This document shows positions 15,101 to 30,100 of a stretch of 64,000 nucleotides of DNA, one piece after another. The stretch covers positions 20,719,213 to 20,783,212 of the forward strand of contig NC_092574.1 in the NCBI RefSeq assembly GCF_037975245.1, written 5' to 3'. The DNA is from Apostichopus japonicus. Taxonomy: Eukaryota; Echinodermata; Holothuroidea; Aspidochirotida; Stichopodidae. The translations under genes were made by a program, and so were the position numbers. The notes beneath the pieces were generated by a model. The model searched no databases. It was not told where the DNA came from and saw only the letters and a program-made list of their open reading frames with translations. Each line of letters opens with the position of its first letter. Positions within the stretch are counted from its first letter, which is position 1.

Positions 15101-18100
15101 CTGTTTGAGAAAGTTCAAATTTTTCTTAACTATGATTTTTAGCATCTTGAGAATCTTTCATAAGTTGCCGAGAGCTAGAAATCATTACTTTCGAATCTTC
15201 ACAGCTTTTCCATGATTTCCATGATAGTAGGAACACTAATATGCTAGTTCCCTCTAATACTCATGATTAACCTAATATGCCCTAGAGTTAGCCTCGTGCA
15301 CCCTTGGGTGAGCTCACAAAACTCAGGGTTACCTAATGCACTCCAGAGTCAACTCCCACAACACACTTCAAGTGATATATCCTGCAAGCGAAAATTACCT
15401 TGTGAGTCCTAAGGTTACCTCGTCCACATTAAGAGTCTGTTACATCATGCACTTTTAGAGTTCCCTAACACACTAGCTCTCTCACATGCTATTCTATATA
15501 TAGTCATATGCCTCATAGTCACTTTGTGCATTCTCCAGTTAACTCACAAACCCTTAGGGTTACACAATATACTCAACCAAGTTCAAGTGCTATCTCCTCC
15601 GAGCCAAAATTACCTCATGAGTCCTGAAGTTACCCATGCACCCTAGAGTTATCTACCTCATGCACCCTAGAGTTACCTACCTCATTCACCCTACATTTAC
15701 CCTAGAGTAACCTACCCATGCACCCTACAGTTACCTACCTCTTGATGCTACAGTTACCTACCTCATCACCCAAGAGTTACCTATCTAATGCACCCTACAA
15801 TTACCTACCACACCACCCTATTATACCTACCTCATGCACCCTAGAGTTACCTACCTCATGACCCTCCAGTTACCTACCCATGCACCCTAGAGTTACCTAC
15901 CTCATGCACCCTAGAGTAACCTACCTCATGCACCCTACAGTTATCTACCCCATGCACCCTAGAGTAACCTACCTCATGCATGTCTTGTAGCAAGGTCACC
16001 AAAGAGTCATCTGGCCCTATATGAATGGTCTTCAGTTCTCTCAGACAGGTGATGTTGTCTCCCCCGTACACTACCACCTCCGATGGCTGGTAGCTGCTGT
16101 CGTTGGGATCCACTGTGATCCGCAGTCGGTGGATCAGGATGTCCGGTTGAATCTCTAGTCTGATCCAATGCTGTATGGACAGGACAAAAGTGAGACTACT
16201 ATGATACTCATATAATGATGGGATAATTGGGCTTACAAACAACCTCTCAAGAAATGATGATGATTGGGTCAAAGGATACACCAAAAATGCTTTTATAAGT
16301 CTACAGAGCTGCTGTCCGTGGCTAACAGAAATTGGGGCAAATAAACATGCATCAAATAATCAACTGTATACTGGTTAATTCACCACTATTATCTGGCGAA
16401 AGGGTATCACCCGAAGTGTCACCCCAACTGCATTATGACTTATTTGAGGAATTAATGGTTCACGATACCTCACCGAATGTCAACGGTATTAAGAAGGGCA
16501 ATGCAGATTACCTTTAATGGTCCGATCAAAGTCAAGAGGGGGAAAAAAATATCTGTTTTTTAATATTAATGACAAAGTAATTTCAAAGAGTTCACGGTAT
16601 ACTTTCTGTTCACTTTTGACGTGATGAAGACGTTAATTCCTTTTGGTGCTTGCGTTCTCTTGTAGAGTAATATCCTGCACTCGCTGACGGATCAAAAATG
16701 TTTCTGCATGCACTTTCAGTTTTGACAGCTTTGTTTTGTGTGACAAATTTCATAAATCAAAAGAACAAAGCCCTCACTCTGACCTTTCCTTGAGATCCCT
16801 GGGACTGCCAGCATGTCAGAGAATCTCCATCGATCAGACGGGAGGCGTTGCCTTCCTTTGACGAGACGGTCAGATTACGGACGCACCTTGACCAGTCGTC
16901 TATTAAAGCACCGTAAGTGGCAGACTTCTTCTTCGTCCTCCCTGGACGACCCACAGAGAAAGGGTTGGTGCCTAAACCAGACAAGTTATTCAAGCATTAA
17001 ATTAATTCATTAATTAATAACACACTTAGCTAGTAATACGTGAAGTTCATTTCTGCAGAGTCGAAAAGCAGGTCAGGCCCCAGGGACAATTTACATAATT
17101 TTTTTTAAGTCTTATGTTTGCCATAACCATACTATGAGAATGACAAGTGCATTTTTTATCCTATAGCTCCTCAGCCCCTCTTTATTGACCCTGGGTCATG
17201 ATGCTGCAGCAACCCCCCCCCCCTTCTCCTGATTCCCTCTTGTCAGGCCTGGTCATTTCCAATAGTTATCCGTTTTGTTAGATTCCTTTGATTTTATAAC
17301 TTGTGGTAGACAGCACTGTATTCAGAATAAATCCTAGCAAGTTCTTATGCCCAGACTGGTACCACAATCCGGTGCTTACTTGATGACAACTGCAACTCCA
17401 GCCCAGAGATTCATATGAAGATTAGGCTATAATTATAGGTATATCTGCTAGGAAGTATATTGTACCGGCGTGCATATTTCTGATATTTGTTCTGAAGCAA
17501 ACAACTAAAGTGACACATACACTCAGGATTATTCGAGGCATCTATCTATTCATGATATATAATTGAGAAACAGTGAACCTACTGTTCAACACATTCAGCT
17601 TTGTTAAGTTTGTCTCTGCTCAAACTTTTGGATGCTCCATTTTAATAATTTCCATATCCTAAGTTCACCATTGTCCTCCCTCCTTCCCACCTCCCCATAA
17701 ATACAAACACCTTTCTTAATCCGCATGTAAGTTGAATTAGCTTGCCATTGATAAAACATTCTGCTACAACCTAAATATCAGGTCTTCTTATCAATGAACC
17801 TTTCCCTGCAAACACGGTTTCCTTTATTCTATTTGTAAAACGATGGGTTTGTTAACAATTTCCTCTCTCTACTATTGACAGATAAACAACTCACCAGGCT
17901 CTGCAATTCTGAGAAACAAGTGGCGATGACTCCTTTTATTTCTGAAGCACTCTTCGCAGAAGTTGAAGTCGGCGCAAGACCTACATTTGTATCGTGGCCC
18001 TGTTAACGGGTCCATCCCACACCCATCACACCTGTCAATAGATGAAAACAAAATGTGATCTTCGACCCACGGAACACAAAAAGTGAAAGATGACTATTTG

Positions 18101-21100
18101 CTAACCAGGATGCCAGAATTGTGCAGGGTTTCAACAGATCTCCTACAGATACAATACCTAGGGACTGGTCCAATTTTATTTCCTTTTTCTTATTGTTATG
18201 AAATGTATGGTGAGTGCGTCTGAGAGCTAGCTAACATTGGGGTACTATTTTTCAAATGTTTGGACATCAAGGTGGGTACAATGCTGGTTCAATCCACCAG
18301 TGGTTTACTCACATGACACCAGGGTGACTGGTGGGTACCAGTTCCATCTCGGAGACCAATCCCGTCCAATGAGGCTGCTGAGTGAAGTTCACTGTTACAT
18401 CTTTGCCGTTGGCACTGAAGCCTGTAAATAAATTAAAACAGTTGAATGTCAAATGTCTTTTCGGTTTAATCAGTTTTACGAGACCAAAGTCCTGAAGACG
18501 GAAGCAGAACAACATGATCTTTCGAAGAATGTCTTTCAAGAGGCAAAATAAACAGGGTGCAAAAGCAGGTATGAAGATTGTACCGTGTGCATTGTTAGAG
18601 AGCGACTGTGAGAGAAGAATGTTGTACTGGAAGGCAGTTATTATACCATGCTATATAAGGGGCCACATCCACATGGCTTAAAACTTACACTTCATGTCAT
18701 CTGGCCATCCAATTTATAATTTAGTTCATTTTGAAAAACTAAGATATTGAGTATTTAGCTCTGTGAAAACAAGAACAACTGATAGGATATTTTTACCTGA
18801 ACAAATTAATTTGTTTAGTAGTTTACCCCACAAAAACCTAAGTATTAAATTGTTTGTTTAAATAGAGGCATTCCAGGAAATAGAACAGATTCTAATGAGC
18901 CACATGCGGACCACCAGCCAAGGGTCCAACACTACTGACATTAAAAGAATACACAACCCGAACTAAATCAAAACAGAGTGGGCCCACCAAGAAAGAAACA
19001 ACTAATGAGACGAACAAGCAGCAAACACAATAAAAGCAAACAAACATGGAACTTAGGAGCAATGACTCACCAGTAACTGTACCAATGCTCTGGTGCGTCA
19101 CCGAACCCCACTTATATTTGGGCGACACCACCGACCTCCTGACCCTCACTCTGTCCCCGACCTTGATGTTTGAATCGGGGGCACACTGAGGGGTAAACCC
19201 GAGCAACTCCACGTGGATGTAGCGTACCCAGTAGGTGCCACCCTTGATCTGCCACTCGCCTTGAACGTTTAGGTCGTGTAAGCCATCACGATCCAACTGA
19301 TGTGGAATTTTGGAGAGCAAAATAAAGTACAATTATTACAAAATAAACTATATGCAATATAAATACAATAATGGCGATTGACTTTTTAAAAGCTGTACTA
19401 TACCACATTCTTCAAGGGGAAAGTGGGGGGGGTGGGGAAATAACACATTACATTTGGACTCTGTTGAGTAACTGCTATAGTGTTGGAATTCAAAAATGTC
19501 ACAGGACCCTAGTATTCAAGTGCTTTTTTGCTTGGTGACCACAATTTTCAACTTGATCAACTTGGCCACCTTCCTGTGGCAAGTGTTGTGGCCTGGGAAT
19601 GGGTTTTACAGGAAATGATATCTTCCTCCATTTTGAGAAATTTTTATATGGGGGGGGAGGGGGGAGGGGGGAGGGGTGCTTAGTTGCAAAATGGGATATT
19701 TTGCATCTTTTGAAGTAATTTAGTTCAAGATTTTCTATAATTATTATTTTTTTGGGGCTACCAATCAAAACATTTTGGTCTTACCTTAATAACTCGTCCA
19801 ATATCTCCTTCCTGTACCTCCTCGTACGTCCTGCAGCATTTGATGGTCATTCCGCATTTGATGTGATCTCGAACAAACATGGCGTACTCGTCGTTGCTAT
19901 GGAAATCGCTTCTCTTCTTGAGAGCGGCACCCTCTGCCGCCAGCTGGTAAAGACAGAGAAGTCAAGAGCAACAAACCAATGAAGACCAATGAAAATACTT
20001 GTCAACCAACTTTCACTTTAAAATCAATGACTTTCACCATGATTAAACTGAGATTGAATGCAGAGACCTTGTTTACTTGATAGTTAAAGCATTTGACAGA
20101 TTTTTCTGACTTACTTGACAAACTGCATGAAAGTCTGCAGCCTATTACAGCAATATGTTATAAGTAGTCTGCTAAATTAGTAAACCTAAGCTGCCTTGTC
20201 TTTACCCTGCATGTTAATATCCTCAGCCTATACTTCAAATGATTGCTTTTCTCTGCCTGTTCAAATTTGCCACCAGCAACGACCTGCTGTTATGTTTTTC
20301 CTACATTTTCAAATTTTCAGTTTTTCTCTGTCTGAAAAAGATCACCCACCTACGCTGACCTGCTATTGTTCCTGCTATTGTTTTATTTCTATTGTTCCCT
20401 TACCTGTTCAAATTCTCCTTCCAAATCTTCAAATTCATCATCATCTTCATCGTCGTCATCATCCTCTCCTTCTTCTGAATATTCAAAGGTACCAGTGCTC
20501 TCAGTGTCTGAGGTATCTGGTACCTGGGCGTCTGGGTGGTCCACCAACCAAGCCACGATGGACTCTCCCCTCGATGTACCCACTGGTCCGCTACCACCTG
20601 TTGGTAACATCCAAAATTAAAAAGATAAAATCCCAAAGGTTAAATGTTTGGGGGCTTCGAACCATCAAAGAAAACTAAACACAAAAATTTGTTATAATCT
20701 GTGGGATGACATCTATTAACAACAAACAGCTACTTAGAGATAAATAGACACTTCCTCTCCATTCTGACACACTTTGTAATGAAGAAGCTTATTCATAACA
20801 AAAATGTAGCCTAAGTCAGTGGCGCAGCCAGCATTCTATTGTTAGGGGGGCAAGATTTTTCTTAAGGGGGATAACCTGTGATGGATGATGGTAGGAATTA
20901 CCAAGAAATACATGTATTAATGGGCACCTCGTTTCAAAATACGCTATAGGGGCCTATGGATTAACAAATAACAGTAATGCAGCGTGTGTAAATGAATAAA
21001 TATTTCTGCACATTATGAAAAGGATACAATGAATAAATTAGCTACTCAATTTCACTACATGCCCAGAATTCCACAAAAACAGGTTTCACTACGCCAGGGC

Positions 21101-24100
21101 CTATACGTGCAGTGAAACTTCTCCAGGAGTGGCATCATTGGTCGCTAAAAATACACATGGGTTGCTAGTGCTAGTTTGTAATGGTTATAGAACCGGCCAA
21201 ATTATTGGCGCTTATTCTGTAGGACGATATTGATCAACGGTCTCCGTATGTGGGTATGGTGAAGGCCCAAAATGTGTAATATCTCGGTCTGATTACCAAG
21301 TTCTGACCTTATATGAAGTATGAACATGAGCCCTGAGGTATGAATACGCCCTTTGTGCTACAGTCTGCCCCCCATTTGAGGGGGCAGACTGTAGCAAAAA
21401 GCAAATTTGGGTGGCTACGCCACTGGCCTAAGTTACATGGAAGCCAAAGTAACACTTGAGTTCAATGCAAATAACATTTGAATTTACTTGAAATGTATGT
21501 TTTAAGTCAACAGAACGCATTGTTGGTTGATGGGAATAGGGTCAAATCTGCAGGTCCTCAACAATCTTGTTTCGCACAAGATACTGATCGATACATTGCT
21601 CCAATAGCTACTGTACTTCAAATGCTTCAAGCAACTTCGACACGACCTACCCTGAGCTTTGATAGCAAACTCGATGGCCTTACGCTGGAATCCCATCTCC
21701 ATGATCTGAGAGACTAGGGGAGAGGGTCTCGACTCAAACGACAGGTGACGCCTAGTTTTCTTCTGCTGCGCGACTGGAGCCTTCGGTTCGACGGTGTTTG
21801 GAGATACCACCACGCTCGAAGACGGTTTGCTCTCCTCCACCGGTGAGGTAGAGATCTGAGTCGCCTGATGGGCGCTGGCTACCAAGGTCAGACTCAAGGC
21901 TAAGGCGGCATCCTGTAAATCAAGGAAAAGAGAAGGTACTGTAAAATTGTTCATGTGGATTTATTCTGAATTTAATCCTAATCAATCCACTTTCAAAAAA
22001 TTAGAAAGTAAGTTTGTTAAGAAGACAGGGGGTGTGGGAATGAAGGGGGAATTAGGGAGGGGTCCTGTGCTCGATCAAGAGAGTGATGCAATCTAAGTTG
22101 GTGGTGATCATTACCTCAATTCTCTACTGGGAATTGTTCGACAACGATTAAGCCTTTCTTGAGGAGGGAAGGGGGGACCAAAAATTGAGCAACAAGCAAA
22201 CGATTTCCAGGGACACCTGGCATGTTTTAATTCATAAACAAATATCTAGCTAAATATCAACTGAAGACTAACTACGGTTTTCAAATCAATTGGAAGTCCT
22301 AGAAACGATCTACCACCACATAACCTTGTGGGGAAACTCACATTACTTTTGAACCTTTAATTACACTTTGTGTTAAATGACACTCCAAGTAACAGCTTAC
22401 CTCATTTTGGATAATTTTTTGAAAAACATGAAAGACCATTTTCTATGAGAAACTTATGGATTGACTCCAGATAAGCAAATTCTTACCATCTCTGGCATTT
22501 TTTAAACTTGTATCCACAGCTATATTTACAAGTTATTGCTCGAAATGCGACCTTATTTGACCCACCCTATTATATACCTCGCACTATACTGGCTTTAGTA
22601 TTAATATGTTCATATATCAGGCTGTTACAAACAACACCACAAACTGACCTCCATCTCAGTCTTGCTGAACATGGCCTTGATCCGAGATGGCTGAGTGGCC
22701 ACGCCCATTAACTTCTGCAGCAGTGTTATTGTCTCCTGGGGTTCGTCGGGACTGCTGGATTCCTCGGACGTCATTGGGGTCTCCACGACGACCAGTAGAG
22801 AGAGAAGCTGTCGGAGATTGGCCTGCTGACCGAACAGGACTCTGGTAGCTTGGAGCAGACCCAGACGAACCTGTTGTTGCCGTAGCAACACCATATCGAT
22901 ATCTCCTGTGGAGAACACCCATGGTGCAATGAATAAATGAATTAGTCAATAAATCAGTCAATAAATAAGTCAATAAATAAATAAATAAATAAATAAGTCA
23001 ATAAATAAATAAATCAGTCAGTCAGTCAATCAATCAATCAATAAATAGTTGTTTTTCTTTATAGACAAAAAAATTTAAATAAGAAATATTGTTCAACTTC
23101 AAGATGGTCTGACTAGATCTGTTGTCCTATGATCAATATTTGACATATCTTTTACCAAATCGAAAGAAACAAAAAAATAGATTGAACGTTAAAATTAATA
23201 AAATTTACTCAGTAAATCTTCTTGCTTTCTTGCACGACTATTTTTATCCTTTCACAAGCAATGAATATGTGAAGATTCTCCTACTTGTGTAATTATCACT
23301 TTAAATAAACTCTTGTGCCGAAATTTAACGAAAGAAAGGATTAACTATGAAATTCACCATGCTAGGTAATTACAGTGTCATTGTAACACAGTGTCATGGT
23401 GTTGTCCGAATCTCAAAATACAAATGTTTTCTTCGGTATCTTTGGTAATAACTCTCGAGTGTAACAAGGCTCAGGCCCGATTTGAAAGTTTAATGTTTTT
23501 CTTCTAAAATATCTTTGCTCTTCTCAAATGCCTAATTTATAATTTCCCGCTCACTCTTCCACTGTTTATGTATATCAGACTTGGAAAGAATTGCGAGAAT
23601 CTCAAAAACTACAACATTTCTAATCTTGCACAATAGGTATCTTTGGTAATAACTCTCAAGTGTAACAAGAGACTCGGGGCCCAATTTGAAAATTTAATTT
23701 TTTTCTTATATAATATCTTTGTTTTTTCTCAAATTTTTAGTTTATAATTTCCCGGTCACTTTTCCTCTGTTTATTTATATAAGACTTGGAGAGAATTTGC
23801 AAGAAGCATACAAACCTGTTTCTCTGACTGTGCCATTAAGGTTGCTACCGTCACGACCGTTGACCCCTTTGGCTGACCCTAGAGATAGCACCCCTGAGCT
23901 AGCCTTGCTGATGAGGCTACTCCAGGCGGCAAGGACTTCTGGTGTAAGTAATAACTTTGTGACAGTGAACGGCACCTCCTTTACCTGTAATGCAATAAAA
24001 ACATAAAAATTGGTCTTGACTCCTTGATAGCATGGGGGGAGAAACTGTGTTGTAATGAGGGATGGAAGCAGAGGGGGTGTGAATTGGGAGAGGTGTGTAA

Positions 24101-27100
24101 AATATCTTGGATCTGTGGGGGAATAAAGTTCATATTGACTCCTTCATAGTGTGTGCCCCAAAGAACTGTGTTGTAACCATGAGATGGGGGAAGGAAGGGG
24201 TTAGGGGAGGGGGTGGATGGGCAGAGGAATGTTTAACAAATCACACCATCTTAAAAAAAAGATTAATCTAACCCCTCCTCAATATCTGTAATCATTCTAA
24301 TTTGGAGGAGAAAACTACTTAACGTTGCAATTTTTAGAATGCTACAATTTGGGAGCAGAATGAATGAACTTTCAAAAAATCCAAAATATCTTACAGGACT
24401 CAAGCTGGACAATCGGCAGATTCTCTTGACCAGCTGTTGAGTGAATTGTACGGTTATCTGGCCGCTGGATGCAATATGGGCGATGGTTCCTTGACCGTGC
24501 TCCTTGTGCATCACCTGGCCACCAAGCCTGATCCGGGTGTCCAGTCGACCAATCACAGCAAGGGAAGCCAATATACTGCCAAACTTGTCTTCCTGGTTAG
24601 TCTGAGGGCAGAAGGGGGGGGGGGGAGAGGGGGGAGAGAGAGGATGAAATGTTATGAGACAAGCTTGAAGTCATGTACTGTGGGTGGGTGCATACCTCTT
24701 CCATTTCTTGAGCAATAAAACAAAACATTTTCTAGGGGTAACAGAACAATGTCAATAATTTACTTATCTTTCTTGTTCTTCTTTGGTAGGAAAACACATT
24801 AATGTAAATAAGTCAAATCTGGTTTGGTTAATCATTATACTCTTACTGTAACCATTCGTTGAAAAGACTCCCAGTAACACAGGGCCTTTAATATACGCTG
24901 AGTTTAATGGGAGCACCTCCTTGGTTGTTTACAGCGGGTAAAATAAAATAATGATATATCCCCATGGAAACATAAGTCACATCGGTTGAAGTTGTCCGGC
25001 TTGATTACAACTCTAACATTCAAGGTACAAAATTAGAGGAGAAAAAAAGATAATATTTATCACAAAACGTACAACTGGATGGGAAATTTCAAATGCAGGT
25101 CAATAAATGAGGTTTTTGTGATCACATTAAATCCCTGTTTGTCTCTCCTCTCATCTAAACGATTAACTATCATCTATAATTAATAACTTGAATATTATCT
25201 GATTAATTAACATCCTTGCATTACTAATCTATCTTACATCTTGTTCCCACTCGTCGGTCGAGTTAGCCAACGCCAGTTGCCTGTTGATGTAGTCGTTGAT
25301 GTGCGGGTTCCAATACCGGTGGCAGTGGATGGTACAGATCAGGGATATAAACTCCTCGGCTACGGTGGTCGTGAACGAGGCGGTCAGCGAGACCTTGCTG
25401 TGTGTGTTCCTCTTGCTCTTCTTCCCAGAATCTTTTTAAAAAAGAATGCACAATTCACAGACTTTGCAGTAAAAAAACAAGGATAACTTTGATTCGGTTA
25501 CTTTTACCGACAGTCGTGTTAACAATATTTATGGTTTTTAAATTTATGAAGAAAATTGGATGAGTAAATAATATGATTGCATCAGAAAAAGGTTAAGAAA
25601 AAAGAGAAAAATACAGCCGAACCGAACAGTATAATTGCGATTGGCAATTTGGCTAAGTGAACACGGACCTTCCATCCTTTAGGCAACATCTGTGAGTAAT
25701 ACTAAAAAAAAATGCATCAATCTGTCAAATCTGAATTAAGCTGCATAGAACTGATAGGATGCAGGCCAAAACATACAGATGATTGTCACAGAGTTAAAAA
25801 AGAACTGAATTTCATTGCTACTCATTTTCTAACAACTCATATATTTATATTAAAGTGGTGTCATTTAATTTTATAATTGCTCACAGAGTTAGGTTTAAAG
25901 GTCCAAACACCAAACACATGTCAAATACACATTTATGTTCAACTTACTAGTGACCCTGTCTGTCTATATGTCTGTTTGTGTGTTTTCTTCCTCAAACTCT
26001 ATCATTTTGCCTCCAAAGGTCATGCTAGAAATATTAAGTCTTTAAACTAAATTAATACAGTCATCTACACTGGCTTGTATTTATAGTGAAATATCATCAG
26101 TCCTTTGGAATTATTCACCGTATGAGTCATGATTATCTATGATTCACAATGTTATTTCTTGAGATTATTGCTCGTTGCTGGTCCTCGACCTTTGACAAAG
26201 ATGGAACTACACAAGCTGCCCCCAAAGGGTATCATCTTTTTACAATTAAATCACACTGCTTCCTTCCTTACCATTGCTCTGTGGTGACAGGTCAGATGAG
26301 CAGGCTAGTAAGATGTCTCCTAGGAGTTTGAAGAGGCGAGCTGTTAAAGATGACATTCTCTCCGACCCTTCAGATGATGTCCACATGGAGAGGACAGACC
26401 GCAGGAGTCTGAGCGCTTGAATCTGTCAGCAAAAATGTAGAGGATGGAGGAGGCTAACATTGATATCTGATCATTTAATTGAAGTTATAGCATTAATAAC
26501 TAGTTAACTGTGATAATAAAGATTAGGACCTAAGTTTTTGCAGTAGCCTTATCAACAGCCTAGTAGTCAAGACAGTCCTGATATGAAGATTGTCCACTCC
26601 GATCTCGTAAATAGTTATAGACGCTAAGTCTCTTTCAGTTGTTTTCTTGTTTAACCTTTTCTTACTTTTTCTTCTGGTCACTAGCTTGATAGACAACCTT
26701 CATTTCAGCAGTGATTTTCACGACAAAAGGTCAAAGGTCATCTGTAAATTTTCATTCTCACCTGTCGACTGACTGTCTCGGCTCCTATGTCCTCGGCTTT
26801 CAGGAAGTCTAGCAGAAGATCGATCCACTGTGCGTTGCTCAGAGCTTTGCACACGGTGGAGTGATTGGCGATGCTACGGACGAAGCCCAGGCAGGCCCAC
26901 TGGCTGTGCAGTGCTTTGGTGACCAGTTGAGACGGTTTCGACAGATTCTCTGAAACGGTGAAGAAATGAAACGTTAGATTTGATTTTGTGTGTTGGTAGT
27001 TCCGCATTGTGTTAGTATAGCTGTAGCAGCTGCAGGCTATCGGTTGAATAAATGAAAAACAACGGAGGCCATCTTGGCAGCGCCTACTGTGTGAATCCTC

Positions 27101-30100
27101 ACGGTACGATATGCAGCCTAGCTGCAGGACGCTGCAGCCCCCCCCCAGCATCCCACTTTTATCACGGTGCCTAATATACAATGGTGCCCGCCATGGAAAC
27201 CACACGCCCATATAGTTTGTGAGATGGACTATAATGTCAAGTTTCATATCAAATAATGAGGTATGTTTTTGTATATATGTTAATATAACAAAGAGTGTGT
27301 GCATTGCAAAATATTGAGAATCACATTAAAGCAGTCAATTTCTCCCTTATTAATCATCATGTGGTAGAAAAATCTAGGGGTCCTAGCTTCATAACTTGAC
27401 ATCGTCTTTTGAGTAAATATGACATAATTCCACTAAAATTGTTGACCCAATGCAAGCAGCGGCTGTCGCAATGAAAGTGATCATATTCAACTGCAAAAGT
27501 TAAATTATAGCAATACGCTTCTCAAACACTACTATCATATGGATAAAAGAAAATACCAGTTCTCATTGCATAACACCTTTTCAAATGTTCACAACTTAAT
27601 ATTGGGCAGTGAAAACTTTACATATCCTGGTTTACTCAAGAGTAGTTGGGATCTAAAATATTCCAAGATATCAAAATTTTTACTCTTGCAAGATGAAAAT
27701 AACATACAAGAATAAAGGAGGAACTTTTCAAGCAGACAGTGTTATTCTACACTCCCATACGTTTTCCGAACTAGAGGGTTGCTGTGCCCAGACTTTCAGT
27801 GAGGTGGTACTCTTAACGTAGGGACCTTACTGGCTCCTTACGCATGTGTACTCGTACTCATTGTTTGGGTACTTTAAAATTACTCATTTGTACTCATATA
27901 CTCTTGTTTAGAACCTTGTACTCATTACAAGGATGATTCCACTAGTACTTATTTATACTCATGCTTGTTGTACTCCTATTACAATGCTGACTGTGTCTAC
28001 CTGTCTAGGCTTGAGTATGGGCATTAATTTTATTCGTTGTTTTATTCACATTACTGTGACCATTTTTATGTATATTTATATTTTTATGTTCTTTATTGTG
28101 GTTTTTAACCCTGTCTTATATCATTTTTTACTTTTATGCTGTTGTTATTACTTTTAGGTTTTCTTAAGTTTGGTAATTTTATATTCCTGGTATTGGTTCT
28201 TTTGTACAGTGCTCTTGAGCATGTTTTATTTCATGGTAACAGCACTTTAATATATGGTATTTATTTATATACCTGTGTGGTGTTGTCTGCTACAATGTAT
28301 CACGGTCCTCAGGAATCCACACAGCACCTGCACCGCATCGGTCTGGATGCCGTCCATCTTCAACGCACAGTTGATGGCCAGAAGCTTCAGCAGTCCCGAA
28401 CAGCTATCGTCGATCAATTCGTTGAGCGAGGAGTTCTCTAAGATCCGAACCTTCTCACCTGATGAATCAAAGAAAAAGTTTCCCAGGTTCAGAAAGAGGG
28501 GGAAACCCCAACTTTTTAATTTCCTCTTAGATGACAAAGACAACAAAGTTTAAATGATAAATATTGCAGGATACTGTCTTGTCAATTTTCCCAGATTGCC
28601 TCAAGTCAAGACGTGACAAACCTTTTATCAGTCTGGACATACCTTCTACGAACGAAGAGAGTGGTTGTCTGTGTAAATGTCGACAGTTACCCAACACTCT
28701 TTCAAATTTGTGAACCATCTATTTGACCTCAAGAGCAATACCTTTATAACCTATATAACCCTTGCAAAATCTACCTCGAGGCATTTTGACGCAATTTCCC
28801 TGTCTTGCTAGAAGTCGGTATCTCTTATTCATGATTTGTCACCATAAAACAAGACAAAACACAAAATGATTCAAAGAAAATCATGACTTATCGAGGATTT
28901 CACGCCTAGGATTTCCAGGATTTTATCACTGTTAAAAATATGGAGTCAAAAAATTTGAGGAAAACAAACTTAGAAGAAACACACTGATAACAAAGTGAGC
29001 TAACTTCAAGACATCTTCAGTTCCAAATCTGACAAGTCTACCTATAAAAGATTAGGTTTGAAAAGTTCAATAATTTTGTAAGGGTTATAAAATCTCCTTA
29101 GACAATCTTGCTTGAAATGAGTTCTGATCCTCCTCTCTCTTTATTAACTCTTATCAGGTTAGAGATTTTTGATCAATTTAACTAATCTTTAACCCTTTCA
29201 CCTCCCCCGGCCCCACTCCCAGGACACTCAACCCAAAGTGGACCATTTCAGAAAATTACTTTTTTCTCTCTTTATCGGTTCATCTATGACAACTTTCTCT
29301 AAAGTACAACCACATTGCAGGTCTTGTAATCTCTTAGCACATCTTAAAGCCATCGCCATAACCCCCCTAAGGACCCATTTTCATCTCAATCGAAAAGTAT
29401 TCCGATAGAAGACAACTTAGACGTTCCCCAAGCAACGTTTGTGGATTTAAATTATCTCTTTTTTTTCTCTCCCTCTCTCTCTCTCTACCTAAAAGACCCC
29501 ATTTTCATTTCAACTTGCAATCTCATATTGAAGAGGAAAAAAAAATGCATGACTGAAGTTGAAAACATCATCTGAATATCTTTCTCCATCTCACGCTGTG
29601 ATTAATCGAAAGTATCCTAGTTTGGCTGTCTTAACCCTCCAATATATCCCGGCAGTCAATCACAGCAGGTTGTCTGTAATATCAACATACATACTTGCAT
29701 ACATACATACAACAACATACATACATACTTACATATATACATACATCAACAAGGCTGATGTTCCTTATACTTAGGCTGTCATCGTTGACACCTAATACAG
29801 CTAGAATGTTTGGTTAGCTACCAAACACTGTCTGTAGTTAGAATTTATATCAACCTGCTATATTTCCTTTTTCTTTCTTTCTTTGTAGGAAAAATTAGCT
29901 ACATTTTCACCTCCATGGCCCTGATGACATCGTCCCATATGCTGTTTTTACCGCTAACACGTACAAAATATCACCAAACTTAAAAAAAAAATCATATCTT
30001 TGTGATACAAAATGCTATGAGCTTTATGAATTGTCAACAACTCTGTAACTGGACGACATACATTAATCTTAGAGTGACTCGAACAGGGGACCTTATGATT

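Noticed and set aside
16332-16517. 61-codon plus-strand ORF near E42
   Set aside because: The protein looks plausible but matches no family I know, is short and has no splice partners. Not enough to call a gene.
27933-28157. Hydrophobic plus-strand ORF resembling a membrane protein
   Set aside because: T-rich intron sequence gives Phe/Leu/Ile-rich translation by composition alone. No homology.
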